Below, one piece after another: positions 25,904 to 34,306 of a stretch of DNA of 34,306 bases. Source of the stretch: Dryocola clanedunensis subsp. sulfonylureivorans (lineage in GTDB: Bacteria; Pseudomonadota; Gammaproteobacteria; Enterobacterales; Enterobacteriaceae); NCBI RefSeq assembly GCF_016756775.1, contig NZ_JAERMU010000032.1:1-34306 (forward strand), written 5' to 3'. The stretch's first letter is position 1. Every line of letters begins with the position of its first letter. A program made the position numbers and the translations under genes. A model generated the notes under the pieces. It saw only the letters and a program-made list of their open reading frames with translations, did not search any database and was not told the origin of the DNA.

Positions 25904-26793
25904 TATTGCACCCCCGCATTTATCGCACGGCGCAGTCCGTCGCCCAGCAGATTGACCAGCAGTACACTAATCATAATCGCTGCACCGGGAAGCATCACGG
26001 TCCAGGGCGCAACATAGATAAGTTCCAGGGCGTCGCCCAGCATTGCGCCCCATTCCGGGGAAGGGAGCTGTGCGCCGAGATCGAGAAAACCTAACGCGGC
26101 AATATCCAGAATCGCCATGGATAACGCACGGGTAATTTCGGTCACCAGCGCGGCCGCGGTATTCGGCATCACCGCAAACCATAAAATATTCAGCGTTGAT
26201 GCGCCGTCCAGACGGGCGGCAACAACATACTCTTTTTCGAGTTCGTCATGCACCGCACTGTAGACCGAGCGCACCATGCGCGGCAGCAGCGCAAGCCACA
26301 CGGCAAACATCGCGTGGGTAAGATGAGGGCCGGCAAAAGCGACGACGATGATTGCCAGCAGCAGTGAAGGAATGGAAAGCAGCGTATCCAGAATATGGTT
26401 GAGCACTGCAGAACGCAGGCCGTGGGTGGCACCGGCGAACACGCCCAGCACCACGCCGCAGACGGTAGCCGCAAGCGTGACCAGAAACGCTCCGCCAACG
26501 GTGGGCGCCGCGCCGCTGAGCAGGCGGCTTAACACATCCCGGCCTAAGTCATCAGTCCCCAGGAAGAAGGAGACTTCACCGTACCGTGACCATGACGGCG
26601 GCAGCAGCTGGTAGCCCAGGAACTGCTGATCCAGGCCATAGGGCGCAAACAGCCCGCCAAACACGCACAGCAGAACCAGCGCGCCGCAGCCGTACAGGCC
26701 AATCATCGCCGGCGTGTCAGCATAGAACTTCCGCCAGGTCAGGCGCAGCGTACTCGGCGGCCGCTTCTCGCGATAGACGCTATCGTAAGGCAT
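25903..26793 (-). CDS. sapC: ABC transporter permease SapC
   Basis: The 296-residue membrane protein is an OppC-type permease: a short cytoplasmic N-terminus ([18 protein letters not shown]), a first membrane segment near residues 34-52, then the permease core with the EAA-like loop ([19 protein letters not shown], about 190-208) that contacts the ATPases. It overlaps sapB by 14 bp and sapD by one base. Position and sequence leave little doubt. Confidence 0.95.
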   Translation of the reverse strand: MPYDSVYREKRPPSTLRLTWRKFYADTPAMIGLYGCGALVLLCVFGGLFAPYGLDQQFLGYQLLPPSWSRYGEVSFFLGTDDLGRDVLSRLLSGAAPTVGGAFLVTLAATVCGVVLGVFAGATHGLRSAVLNHILDTLLSIPSLLLAIIVVAFAGPHLTHAMFAVWLALLPRMVRSVYSAVHDELEKEYVVAARLDGASTLNILWFAVMPNTAAALVTEITRALSMAILDIAALGFLDLGAQLPSPEWGAMLGDALELIYVAPWTVMLPGAAIMISVLLVNLLGDGLRRAINAGVQ

Positions 26794-27745
26794 ACCATTC
26801 CTTATGTTTCAGCGGGTTAGCCATAGCACCCAAAATATCAGAAATCACGTTAACAATGATGACCAGCGAGCCGACCACCATCACGCCGGCGGAAATCGCC
26901 GCGTAGTCCTGCTGGCGAATAGCGTTGATAAGCCAGCGGCCCAGGCCCGGCCAGCTAAAGACGACCTCGGTGATCATCGCCAGCGTCAGCATGGTTGAGA
27001 ACTGGAGGCCCAGACGCGGGATCACCGGCGGAAGGGCGTTGTGCAGCACGTGGCGGTGCAAAATAGTCAGACGCGACAAACCGCGTGTGGCGGCGGCGCG
27101 AATATAGTTCTGGTCGAACACTTCAATGGTGCTCAGGCGCATCAGGCGAATGACTTCGGTGGTGGGGGCCACCGCCAGCGCGACGACCGGCAACACCATG
27201 TGGCGCAGGGCGCTGAGGATCATCTCTTCGCGATAAGGTGAATCGGAGAGCCAGGCATCAACCAGCGCAAAGCCCGTCACAGATTTCACCTGATAGAGCA
27301 GGTCAAAGCGGCCCGACACCGGCAGCCAGCCCAGCGTCAGCGAGAAGAAAAGCGTCAGCAGCAGGGCAAACCAGAACACCGGAATCGAAAAGCCGACCAG
27401 CGCCAGCGCGCTTATCAGCTGATCCTGCCATTTATTACGGGTAATGCCTGCCAGCATGCCGACGGGGATGCCAATCAGCAGCGCAAGGCCAAAGGCCAGC
27501 AGGCACAGCTCCATGGTGGCGGGGAAGACGTCGCGCAGCTGTTCGTTAATCGACTGGCCGTTAATGCTCGACACGCCAAAATCCCAGTGCAGCAGGCTTT
27601 CAAACCAGAACACCCACGCGTTCCACAGCGATGCTCCCTGAAGCGGCGCATGGGGCGTAAAGTAGCTCAGGCTAAAACTCACCATCGCCAGGAACAGCAG
27701 CGTGATGAGCAGCAGCAATAAACGTCTTAAGGTAAAGATGATCAT
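26780..27745 (-). CDS. sapB: ABC transporter permease SapB
   Basis: The 321-residue OppB-type permease starts [20 protein letters not shown], a first membrane helix, followed by a periplasmic region and five more helices. The EAA-like loop is [21 protein letters not shown] at about 216-236. It forms the channel with SapC. Its ATG overlaps the sapA stop by 4 nt. Confidence 0.95.
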   Translation of the reverse strand: MIIFTLRRLLLLLITLLFLAMVSFSLSYFTPHAPLQGASLWNAWVFWFESLLHWDFGVSSINGQSINEQLRDVFPATMELCLLAFGLALLIGIPVGMLAGITRNKWQDQLISALALVGFSIPVFWFALLLTLFFSLTLGWLPVSGRFDLLYQVKSVTGFALVDAWLSDSPYREEMILSALRHMVLPVVALAVAPTTEVIRLMRLSTIEVFDQNYIRAAATRGLSRLTILHRHVLHNALPPVIPRLGLQFSTMLTLAMITEVVFSWPGLGRWLINAIRQQDYAAISAGVMVVGSLVIIVNVISDILGAMANPLKHKEWYALR

Positions 27746-29382
27746 GGTTTTTTCACCTCTACGTCGTCGCGGGAAACCCCGGCGAACGACGCGTTACCAA
27801 ACGGGCTGAGCACCAGGCCTTTGATATCGTAGCGGTAAGCCTGCAAACGTAATGATGACGCCAGCGGTAGCACCGGCAAATCCTTCGCCAGGATAGCCTG
27901 CGCTTCGTTGTAGGCTTCAATACGGGAAGCAAGCTGCTGGGTGGCGAGCGCCTTCTGGAGCACGGTATCGAACTCCGGGTTACACCAGCGAGCATAGTTG
28001 GTCTGGGAGCGGATCGCCGCGCAGCTCAGCAGCGGACGGAAGAAGCTGTCCGGGTCATTACTGTCCGTTGCCCAGCCGGCAAGGGTGAGATCGTGGGTCA
28101 TGTCCATCAGGCGCGCCTCCTGGAAGCGCCCCTCAACGGGAACGATGATCACCTTAACGCCGATCTGCGCCATGTCCGCCTGAATCAGCTCGGCGGTTTT
28201 TAGCGGGCTGGGGTTCCAGGCCTGGGAGCCTGTGGGCACCCAGAGACGCAGTTCGAGATTTTCGATCCCCAGCGCTTTCAGACGCTCACGGGCTTTCTTC
28301 GGATTGTATTCGGTAATTTTTGCATCGCTGTCATAGGCCCACGAGGCCCGCGGCAGAATCGACGCGGCGGTTTCAGCCGTGCCGTAGTAAATCGACTGCA
28401 TCAGACGCTGATTATTGATGGCCAGAGCGAGTGCATGGCGAACCTGTGGGTTATTGAGCGGGGCCTTATTGGTGTTAAAGGCCAGATAGGCAATGTTCAT
28501 CCCCGGGCGCAGGTTCAGACGCAGGCGCGGGTCGTCGCGCAGGATAGTCAGCTGGCTGGCGGCAGGATAGGCCAGCACATCGCATTCGCCGGTCAGCAAT
28601 TTCGACAGGCGACCGGTGCCGCCGGAGCCTAAATCCAGCACCACCTGGGGCATTAGCGGTACGCCACGCCAGAATTTCTGATTGCGAGCCAGGCGAATAT
28701 ATTGCCCTGCACGATACTCACTCAGCTGGAACGGGCCGGTGCCCACAGGCTGGCGATCCATGAGCTCCTGCCGGTCGATTTTTTCGAGCTGTCCCGCATA
28801 TTCAGCCGACATCACCGAGGCGTAGTGGGTCGCCATATGCCACAGGAACGAGGCGTCAGGTTTTTCCAGTTTGAATTCAACGGTGTTGTTATCCAGCTTG
28901 CGAACGCTCTTGACCGAATCCGGGAACTGGAGGCTGTCGAAGTAGGGATAATTGCCGCCGTTGATATTATGCCACGGGTGCTTGCGGTCGAAGATTCGCT
29001 GGAAGCTGAACACAACGTCATCGGCATTCAGCGCACGGGTAGGTTTGAACCACGGCGTAGTCTGGAACTGGACGTTCGGACGAAGATGGAAACGGTAGGT
29101 GGCGCCGTTATCCAGCACTTCCCAGCTTTGCGCCAGCTCCGGCACCAGGCGGTAGGTGTAGGGGTCGACATCCAGCAGGCGGTCATAGAGCTGTGCGGCA
29201 AGCGTGTCCACGGTCAGCCCGCCGCTGGCCATCTGCGGATTAAAGGTGTTGACCTGGCCATTAAGACAATAGACAAACCCACTCTTGCGAATGTCATCGG
29301 GCTTCTGGCCGGGTGTCGCTGCCAGTACCACGCTGCTGAGGCAGCTCAGACCCAGTAAGAGGGAGGGGATAATTCCGCGCAT
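27742..29382 (-). CDS. sapA: Periplasmic substrate-binding protein SapA
   Basis: From the ATG at 29382 the product is 546 residues, matching the usual 547. It begins [21 protein letters not shown], a signal peptide with cleavage before ATPGQKPDD. The mature protein is an SBP family 5 (OppA/DppA-like) binding protein; stretches such as [40 protein letters not shown] and [17 protein letters not shown] follow E. coli SapA closely. An in-frame upstream start at 29442 would add 20 residues ahead of the signal peptide and is less likely. SapA delivers cationic peptides (and haem in Haemophilus) to SapBCDF. First gene of the operon. Confidence 0.95.
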   Translation of the reverse strand: MRGIIPSLLLGLSCLSSVVLAATPGQKPDDIRKSGFVYCLNGQVNTFNPQMASGGLTVDTLAAQLYDRLLDVDPYTYRLVPELAQSWEVLDNGATYRFHLRPNVQFQTTPWFKPTRALNADDVVFSFQRIFDRKHPWHNINGGNYPYFDSLQFPDSVKSVRKLDNNTVEFKLEKPDASFLWHMATHYASVMSAEYAGQLEKIDRQELMDRQPVGTGPFQLSEYRAGQYIRLARNQKFWRGVPLMPQVVLDLGSGGTGRLSKLLTGECDVLAYPAASQLTILRDDPRLRLNLRPGMNIAYLAFNTNKAPLNNPQVRHALALAINNQRLMQSIYYGTAETAASILPRASWAYDSDAKITEYNPKKARERLKALGIENLELRLWVPTGSQAWNPSPLKTAELIQADMAQIGVKVIIVPVEGRFQEARLMDMTHDLTLAGWATDSNDPDSFFRPLLSCAAIRSQTNYARWCNPEFDTVLQKALATQQLASRIEAYNEAQAILAKDLPVLPLASSLRLQAYRYDIKGLVLSPFGNASFAGVSRDDVEVKKP

Positions 29383-29474
29383 AAGTTTTTGAGTTTTCAA
29401 AGGTGATAGGCAAAGTGTATCGCACTCTGCGGAGCTTCCCAAAATATGTCAGGCCGTTTTGTCTCTTTTCTAAA

Positions 29475-29507
29475 CAAAGCCCGGAAAAAAGACCGGGATT
29501 TGCTGTT
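29475..29507. terminator. Possible hairpin terminator between sapA and the phosphatase-autotransporter gene
   Basis: CAAAGCCCGG (about 29475) and CCGGGATTTG pair with one mismatch around an A-rich loop. On the plus strand CTGTTTTTT follows; on the minus strand TTTAG follows. It lies downstream of the phosphatase-autotransporter gene (minus, ends 29560) and upstream of sapA, so it probably separates the two transcripts. Confidence 0.5.
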
Positions 29508-29559
29508 TTTTACGACGAAGCGGACCTTCTGTCCTGCGCGGAAGGGGGCTAAAAGCGAT

Positions 29560-31479
29560 TCAAAAGGCGTAGCTGGCGCTCAGCGTACCGTTAAATCCAC
29601 TGCTGCTCCGATCGGCGGCAAGCACATTGGCGCCCGCAGCCAGAGTCAGGTTACCGCTCGTAGCGCTTAAAGTTATCCCGGCCTTGTAGAGGTTTTTGCT
29701 GTTATAGGCTGAAACCTGGTCCACATTAATGCCGTACAACGAAGCGTGGGAAGTCTGCTGCTCATCGCTGAGCAATCTTTCATAGCCGATATTGATCCCC
29801 GGCGTTAGCGCCCAGCCGCCCGGAGTAAAGGGTTTCAGCTTAATATCCAGATTACTGACCAGGCTGGTTTGCGTCTCGTTTGTACCGTCCACATCCAGCG
29901 CGACCTCGCTGTCCGATTCCTGAACGCCTTCGAGATGCAAATGCGTGACCTGCACGCCCAGGCTTGGGTCGAAGGAGACGATGCCGGGAACAAACCAGCC
30001 AAGGCCCGCTCGCGCGCTGTAAAACTGGCCGTTGCTGTCGCCCTTCGCAGAGCCAAGGCCACTGCCTGGATGGCGCTCGGCGTCATAATCAATGTAGCCT
30101 GCCGTACCTTGCAGGGTGCTATATGGCCCGTTTTGCAGCGAGTTTAAGGCATACCGCCCGCCCAGCGTGATAAACGTTGAGTTCGTTTTCACTTCATCGC
30201 CGTTGCTGCTGACATTCCCGTGGCTGTAGCCAATGCCGCCGTTAACGGAAAGCTGCTCGTTCGCCCGCCACGTGCTGCCAACGACCGCGCCAGCTGAATG
30301 TTCGTTGCTGCTGCTTTGGGCGCTGTTGCCATCGGTGCCGAGGTAGCTGTCCATTCCCGTCATCCAGACGGAGGCTGAGCCAATGGCCAGCGTGTTGCCC
30401 GCAATCCACGGCGCTATTTTATCGTTAATTTGTGACGGTGCGCGCAGCAGGTAGCTGGCCGTGTCGGCATAAATTTGTCCGCCAATCCGTTTTTCAAGGC
30501 CGCCGAGCGAGCCGCTATCAATCGCCGATTGCAGAGCGAAGTTGTAAGCGGTGTAACGTCCCGAGAGCGGGGAATCCTGCAGCGCATTAAGGAATGCGGC
30601 ACCTGCTGCGGCGTTACCCGTGAAACTCTCCTGGCCTGGTAGCTGCGAGTAGCGAACCATCTTTGCCCGCAGCACATAAATGGTTGCCTGGTCCAGGCCC
30701 AGCCCCTCTTTAAGGTAGTTATCGACGGTGCCGTAGCTGAGGAGGATCTGATCGAATCCCGCCTGCAACCAGTTTGCCTGAACGCCCATCAATGTGCGGT
30801 AAGTCTCGGCCATCGAGGGCGGCAGCGCCGCTACCGTTGCGTTGATTCGGGCTGCGGTGTACTCGTTGGTCGCCAGATAGTTTTGCATGATATCGGCGGA
30901 GCTCACCCCCGCAATGGACTGAAGAATAGCGGCCGTCCAGCCCGTGCGGTCTTTGCCCGCCGTGCAGTGGAACAGCGCCGCGCCGTCCGCCTCGGCAAGT
31001 TCACGGAAAACCTCGTTCAGCCCCTGGCGGGCGTAGCTGCTGGTAACGAAACTCCGCTCGCCGTCCTCCATCATGGCGTTGACCCCGGCTGCGTCCAGAT
31101 TGGCCAACGTACTGGTAATACTGCTGGTACTACCCGAATTGCCGATCAAATCGACATTGACATATTTTGCCCCGGCAGGAAGCGTATCCGGCGTGGTTGC
31201 TATCTCCTCTGGCGTCCGCAAATCCACTACGGTGGCGATGTTCAGCGTGTTGAGCACGGCAAGGTCGGAGGCGGTTGGGGTGATGGCATTGGCCCGGTAG
31301 AACACGCCCTGACGCATGACGCCATCGTTAGCGGTGGTGTAAGCCGTCGTCGTTCCTGCAACATCACGGAAATTATCCATGCCCTCAAGGCGGGGGGTAT
31401 TCAACGTAAGATCGGCGGCCTGGGCGCCACAGCACAACAGGTAAACGATTGTTGCCGCGTAGGTTTTCTTGAGTTTCAA
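29560..31479 (-). CDS. Tyrosine/lipid phosphatase-autotransporter fusion
   Basis: The product (639 residues from the TTG at 31479) joins three parts: a signal peptide (MKLKKTYAATIVYLLCCGAQA, read with Met for TTG, written here in two parts: MKLKKTYAATIVY and LLCCGAQA); a phosphatase domain at about 22-260 with NFRDVAG, VVDLRTPEE and the active-site loop HCTAGKDRTG (Cys172, Arg178); and an autotransporter beta-barrel over about the last 260 residues, ending in LSASYAF with a C-terminal Phe. The loop matches the tyrosine-phosphatase family that includes mycobacterial MptpB-like triple-specificity enzymes. AAGGA lies about 8 nt before the TTG. An in-frame ATG at 31530 lacks such a site and would bury the signal peptide 17 residues in. 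It probably displays a phosphatase on the cell surface; its substrate is unknown. Confidence 0.85.
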   Translation of the reverse strand: MKLKKTYAATIVYLLCCGAQAADLTLNTPRLEGMDNFRDVAGTTTAYTTANDGVMRQGVFYRANAITPTASDLAVLNTLNIATVVDLRTPEEIATTPDTLPAGAKYVNVDLIGNSGSTSSITSTLANLDAAGVNAMMEDGERSFVTSSYARQGLNEVFRELAEADGAALFHCTAGKDRTGWTAAILQSIAGVSSADIMQNYLATNEYTAARINATVAALPPSMAETYRTLMGVQANWLQAGFDQILLSYGTVDNYLKEGLGLDQATIYVLRAKMVRYSQLPGQESFTGNAAAGAAFLNALQDSPLSGRYTAYNFALQSAIDSGSLGGLEKRIGGQIYADTASYLLRAPSQINDKIAPWIAGNTLAIGSASVWMTGMDSYLGTDGNSAQSSSNEHSAGAVVGSTWRANEQLSVNGGIGYSHGNVSSNGDEVKTNSTFITLGGRYALNSLQNGPYSTLQGTAGYIDYDAERHPGSGLGSAKGDSNGQFYSARAGLGWFVPGIVSFDPSLGVQVTHLHLEGVQESDSEVALDVDGTNETQTSLVSNLDIKLKPFTPGGWALTPGINIGYERLLSDEQQTSHASLYGINVDQVSAYNSKNLYKAGITLSATSGNLTLAAGANVLAADRSSSGFNGTLSASYAF

Positions 31480-31652
31480 AAAGCAATCCTTATCAAAGTT
31501 AAGCAAGCGGCGCCGATTGTAAGGATGCATTGTTAAGGAATTGTTTCAGTAATGTTTTATCGATGCTTATCAGGCTAACCAACTGCCTGTAATCATCCTG
31601 AAAACCTGCTAAACAGAGCGTAAAGGAGGGCCGTTTAGGTCATGGCAAAGAA

Positions 31653-31685
31653 CAAAATGGCTGGCGGCTCGCTTATACCAGCCAT
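31653..31685 (-). terminator. pspF: Rho-independent terminator of pspF
   Basis: ATGGCTGG at 31657-31664 pairs perfectly with CCAGCCAT at 31678-31685. On the minus strand the stem is followed by TTTGTTCTTTG. It begins 10 bp after the pspF stop, so it most likely ends that transcript. Confidence 0.65.
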
Positions 31686-31694
31686 AAATTTTTA

Positions 31695-32690
31695 TTATTG
31701 CTCTGCTGACGGCGCGACATTGTGCTTCTTGAGCAGGGCACGAAGCTGGTGATAGGTCAGCCCCAGCAATTCTGCTGCCTTGCGCTGATTATATTTCGCC
31801 TGCAGCAGGCTGCGCTCGAGCAGCGTTTTTTCCTGTTCGTTCTGCCAGCCGCGCAGGTCCAGCGGCAGCTGAGGGCCATTTTCAGCGGTTGGCTCCGCTA
31901 TGGGGACGGATGCCGCTTTGCGGGCAAACGGGTCGAGAATGACCTTATCTACCTGTTCTTCACTGCTGCCGTGGCGATAAACCGAACGCTCAACCACGTT
32001 TTTTAATTCACGAATATTACCGGGCCAGCCGTAATTCAGCAGCGTCTGCTGCGCCTCTTCGCTAAAGCCCGGAAACAACGGGAGCTGGAGTTCCCGGCAC
32101 ATCTGAATCGCAAAGTGCTCGGCCATCAGCATGATATCGGGTTTGCGCTCGCGCAGCGGGGGAAGGGTAACGACGTCAAACGCCAGACGATCCAGCAAAT
32201 CCGCGCGGAATTTACCTTCTTCGGCAAGCTGCGGCAGATCGGCGTTAGTGGCGCACACCAGCCGCACGTTTACCTGCAGCGGCTGGCTGCCGCCCACGCG
32301 CTCCAGCTCACCGTATTCCACCACGCGCAGCAGCTTCTCCTGCACCATCATCGGCGCGGTTGCCAGCTCATCCAGGAAAAGCGTTCCTCCGTCGGCGCGC
32401 TCAAAGCGGCCCGGATGGCGCTTTTGCGCTCCGGTAAAGGCCCCGGCCTCATGGCCGAACAGCTCGGAATCCAGCAGGTTGTCGTTTAGCGCAGCGCAGT
32501 TCAGCGAGATAAACGGCCCCTGCCAGCGGCGCGACAGGAAGTGCAGGCGGTTGGCGATCAGCTCTTTCCCCGTCCCGCGCTCGCCGATGACCAGCACAGG
32601 TTTTTCCAGCGGGGCCAGGCGCGACACCTGCTCCAGCACCTCCAGAAAGCTGTTTGCCTCTCCGATCAGATTATCTTTATGTTCTGCCAT
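31695..32690 (-). CDS. pspF: Phage-shock-protein operon activator PspF
   Basis: The 331-residue protein is a sigma-54 enhancer-binding AAA+ activator without a receiver domain, as in E. coli PspF. Walker A is GERGTGKE, the sigma-54 contact loop is GAFTGA, Walker B is GGTLFLDE, and an Arg-finger region (FRADLLDRLAFDV) follows. The C-terminal Fis-type helix-turn-helix is NQRKAAELLGLTYHQLRALL. I chose the ATG at 32690 (MAEHKDNLIGEANSF) because it aligns with the known start; the frame is open five codons further. PspA binds and inhibits PspF in resting cells. It is divergent from pspA, sharing the 173-bp control region. Confidence 0.95.
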   Translation of the reverse strand: MAEHKDNLIGEANSFLEVLEQVSRLAPLEKPVLVIGERGTGKELIANRLHFLSRRWQGPFISLNCAALNDNLLDSELFGHEAGAFTGAQKRHPGRFERADGGTLFLDELATAPMMVQEKLLRVVEYGELERVGGSQPLQVNVRLVCATNADLPQLAEEGKFRADLLDRLAFDVVTLPPLRERKPDIMLMAEHFAIQMCRELQLPLFPGFSEEAQQTLLNYGWPGNIRELKNVVERSVYRHGSSEEQVDKVILDPFARKAASVPIAEPTAENGPQLPLDLRGWQNEQEKTLLERSLLQAKYNQRKAAELLGLTYHQLRALLKKHNVAPSAEQ

Positions 32691-32739
32691 GGTGAAATTA
32701 ACCAACTGTTAGCGAATAAAACCACTATAGCGGCTGCGC

Positions 32740-32777
32740 CAGCAGAGTCAAATTTAATCATAACCATTAAAATCAAC
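32740..32777. promoter_or_regulatory. Probable PspF upstream activating / IHF region
   Basis: The AT-rich stretch upstream of the sigma-54 promoter corresponds in position to the PspF binding sites and IHF site of E. coli. AATCAACAAGATA at 32771-32783 resembles an IHF site with one mismatch. The exact limits are not visible by eye. Confidence 0.35.
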
Positions 32778-32788
32778 AAGATAAAAAG

Positions 32789-32805
32789 TTGGCACGAACA
32801 TTGTA
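32789..32805 (+). promoter_or_regulatory. Sigma-54 promoter of pspA
   Basis: TTGGCACGAACATTGTA matches the -24/-12 pattern (TGGCAC, N5, TTGCA-like) and lies about 58 bp before the pspA ATG. In E. coli the psp operon is driven by sigma-54 RNA polymerase activated by PspF. Confidence 0.9.
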
Positions 32806-32863
32806 TTAATCTTTGTGAGCAAGGTGCCTGGCACCGGAAATAATGACTAAAGAGGATTGAACA

Positions 32864-33535
32864 ATGGGTATTTTTTCTCGTTTTGCCGACATCGTGAATG
32901 CCAACATCAACTCGCTGCTGGAAAAGGCTGAAGATCCGCAGAAGCTGGTGCGCCTGATGATTCAGGAAATGGAAGACACGCTCGTTGAAGTGCGTTCCAC
33001 CTCGGCCCGTGCGCTGGCTGAAAAGAAACAGTTGTCCCGCCGCGTAGAGCAGGCCACGGCGCAGCAGGCCGAATGGCAGGAAAAAGCCGAGCTGGCGCTG
33101 CGTAAAGATAAAGAAGATCTGGCCCGTGCGGCGCTGATCGAAAAACAGAAATTAACCGACCTGATTGCCACGCTGGAAGATGAAGTGGTTCACGTCGATG
33201 AAACCCTGACGCGTATGAAAAAAGAGATTGGCGAGCTGGAGAACAAACTCAGCGAAACCCGCGCGCGCCAGCAGGCCTTAACGTTGCGTCATCAGGCTGC
33301 GTCTTCTTCTCGTGATGTGCGTCGCCAGCTCGACAGCGGTAAGCTGGATGAAGCGATGGCCCGTTTCGAATCTTTCGAACGTCGCATTGACCAGATGGAG
33401 TCGGAAGCGGAAAGCCACGGCTTCGGCAAGCAGAAAAATCTCGACACTCAGTTTGCCGAACTGCAGGCCGATGATGCCATCAGCGAGCAAATTGCGGCGC
33501 TGAAAGCGAAAATGAACGGTCAGGATCGCGGTTAA
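32864..33535 (+). CDS. pspA: Phage shock protein A
   Basis: The 223-residue protein starts [28 protein letters not shown], quoted here as [18 protein letters not shown] plus [10 protein letters not shown], the family's hallmark, and is almost wholly coiled coil (charged heptads through about residue 190). PspA is a peripheral membrane protein of the ESCRT-III-like class that represses PspF and, when released, supports damaged inner membrane and proton motive force. AGAGGA precedes the ATG at 32864. First gene of the operon. Confidence 0.96.
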   Translation: MGIFSRFADIVNANINSLLEKAEDPQKLVRLMIQEMEDTLVEVRSTSARALAEKKQLSRRVEQATAQQAEWQEKAELALRKDKEDLARAALIEKQKLTDLIATLEDEVVHVDETLTRMKKEIGELENKLSETRARQQALTLRHQAASSSRDVRRQLDSGKLDEAMARFESFERRIDQMESEAESHGFGKQKNLDTQFAELQADDAISEQIAALKAKMNGQDRG

Positions 33536-33543
33536 TTATTGAT

Positions 33544-33571
33544 GCTGCGGCCGCGCGTGACGCGCCGCAGC
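33544..33571 (+). other. Hairpin in the pspA-pspB intercistronic gap
   Basis: GCTGCGGC at 33544-33551 pairs with GCCGCAGC at 33564-33571, with an inner GCG/CGC extension. No U-run follows, so it is more likely a processing or stability element than a terminator. Confidence 0.5.
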
Positions 33572-33595
33572 TCGTTCGACTTGTAAGGAGTACAC

Positions 33596-33820
33596 ATGAG
33601 CGCGCTTTTTCTGGCCATACCGTTAACGATATTCGTGTTGTTTGTGGCCCCCATCTGGCTGTGGTTGCATTACAGCAACCGCTCAGCGGGCGGCGAACTG
33701 TCGCAGGGCGAACAACAACGGCTGGCGCAGCTTACCGACGAGGCGAAACGCATGCGTGAACGCATTGTTTCGCTTGAGCAAATCCTCGACGCTGAGCACC
33801 CGAACTGGAGAGACAAATAA
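33596..33820 (+). CDS. pspB: Phage shock protein B
   Basis: The 74-residue protein has one N-terminal membrane segment (ALFLAIPLTIFVLFVAPIWLWL) and a charged C-terminal helix with QGEQQRLAQLTDEAKRMRERI, as in E. coli PspB. It acts with PspC as a membrane sensor that releases PspF from PspA. AAGGAG precedes the ATG. The stop codon overlaps the pspC start by one base. Confidence 0.95.
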   Translation: MSALFLAIPLTIFVLFVAPIWLWLHYSNRSAGGELSQGEQQRLAQLTDEAKRMRERIVSLEQILDAEHPNWRDK

Positions 33821-34179
33821 TGGTGAATTCATTTTCCGGTCGTAAATTGTGGCGTATCCCTGAGAAGGGGATGCTGAAAGGTGTTTGCGCAGGTATTGCG
33901 CAGTACCTGGACGTCCCGGTCAAACTCGTACGCCTGATCGTTGTGTTATCGATGATTTTTGGCCTGTTCTTCTTCGTCATGGTGGCCTACATCGCCCTGA
34001 CGTTTATTCTTGACCCGATGCCCTACGGTGCGGATCAGGTAAAGCCGCAGCCGACCAGCCGCGATCTGCTTGATGAAGTGGATGCGGAGCTGGCGGCGGG
34101 CGAGCAGCGTTTGCGTTCGATGGAGCGGTATATCACCTCTGATACCTTCACGTTACGCAGCCGTTTTCGCCAGCTTTGA
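33820..34179 (+). CDS. pspC: Phage shock protein C
   Basis: The 119-residue protein carries the PspC domain (GRKLWRIPEKGMLKGVCAGIA), a single membrane segment near residues 45-67 and a C-terminal helix ending SDTFTLRSRFRQL, as in E. coli. It is complete. It works with PspB in stress sensing. The expected next gene, pspD, does not follow: an IS110-family end begins within a few bases of the stop. Confidence 0.95.
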   Translation: MVNSFSGRKLWRIPEKGMLKGVCAGIAQYLDVPVKLVRLIVVLSMIFGLFFFVMVAYIALTFILDPMPYGADQVKPQPTSRDLLDEVDAELAAGEQRLRSMERYITSDTFTLRSRFRQL

Positions 34180-34189
34180 ACTATGTTGT

Positions 34190-34219
34190 AGCTACCGTCT
34201 TGAACGTCAAGCGGTAGCT
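34190..34219. repeat. Hairpin at the IS110-type end
   Basis: AGCTACCG at 34190-34197 pairs with CGGTAGCT at 34212-34219, and CTTGA pairs with TCAAG inside it, leaving one bulged T. The transposase stop codon lies inside the inner stem. It may end transposase transcription or be a recognition site of the element. Confidence 0.6.
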
Positions 34220-34306
34220 GCATAATTTTCATCCCATGGCAGGCGTGTTTTAAGCACCCCGAAGCACATGTGCACCAGCTTGCGCATTACTGCACCCAGC
34301 GCCGCC
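34207..34306 (-). CDS. IS110-family transposase, C-terminal 32 residues (partial)
   Basis: Reading in from the right edge, the minus strand encodes AALGAVMRKLVHMCFGVLKT followed by RLPWDENYAATA and a TGA at 34209-34207. The pattern GAVMRKLLH..YGVLK...PFD at the extreme C-terminus is characteristic of IS110/IS1111-type DEDD transposases as I recall them. Only the last 32 residues are in the window. Confidence 0.65.
   Translation of the reverse strand, partial: AALGAVMRKLVHMCFGVLKTRLPWDENYAATA

Larger units (their letters stand above)
34180..34306 (-). mobile_element. Right-running end of an IS110-family insertion sequence (partial)
   Basis: The stretch after the pspC stop holds a 30-nt near-perfect hairpin (34190-34219) and the 3' end of a transposase gene read from the window edge. 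The left boundary cannot be fixed by eye; it lies between the pspC stop and the hairpin. IS110-family elements have no long terminal repeats but often short subterminal ones. Confidence 0.6.

Noticed and set aside
28702-29358. 218-residue plus-strand frame opposite sapA
   Set aside because: Antisense shadow of sapA.
30883-31536. 217-residue plus-strand frame opposite the phosphatase domain
   Set aside because: Antisense shadow; the phosphatase motif is on the other strand.

Overview
The window is a piece of an enterobacterial chromosome, most like Enterobacter or a close relative. The anchors are a complete sapABCDF operon, a pspF gene divergent from pspABC with a sigma-54 promoter between them, and proteins that follow the E. 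coli Sap and Psp sequences closely as I remember them. The genus is an inference; no rRNA or tRNA gene is present to test it.

Left part (1-5115): an AT-rich stretch carries the frame-broken start of an exported protein leaving the window (1-127, minus), a long empty region with a dyad, and a 25-codon signal-peptide stub (795-872, plus). The stub runs head-on into the N-terminal fragment of a PEP-carboxykinase-like gene (minus). That fragment lies last in a catabolic set: HisD-family dehydrogenase, GntP permease, pckA fragment. A divergent LacI regulator faces the set, and two strong palindromes in the gap are probable operators.

Middle (5116-10719): one 4.5-kb minus-strand gene encodes an adhesin-like protein of about eleven Ig-like repeats, with two 383-bp blocks differing at only 3 positions and a strong terminator. 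No type I secretion genes lie beside it. Upstream is a gene-free stretch with a 60-bp highly structured inverted repeat.

10720-14712: a second catabolic set holds a RraA/HMG-aldolase-like protein and a D-2-hydroxyacid dehydrogenase (4-nt overlap), a divergent LysR regulator, and a CitMHS-type transporter convergent with lysR. Substrate unknown; organic acid use is likely. A 750-bp gap follows, with a possible 26-residue small ORF.

15466-29559: a giant cyclic beta-1,2-glucan synthase (2859 aa) is convergent with sapABCDF. Beyond sapA is a signal-peptide / tyrosine-phosphatase / autotransporter fusion.

31600-34306: pspF, its terminator, the psp sigma-54 promoter and pspABC. Directly after pspC, where pspD is expected, is the end of an IS110-family element whose transposase reads in from the right edge. 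The right half is rich in envelope functions (periplasmic glucan, peptide/polyamine transport, surface phosphatase, membrane stress); the left half is accessory catabolism and adhesion with clear decay.
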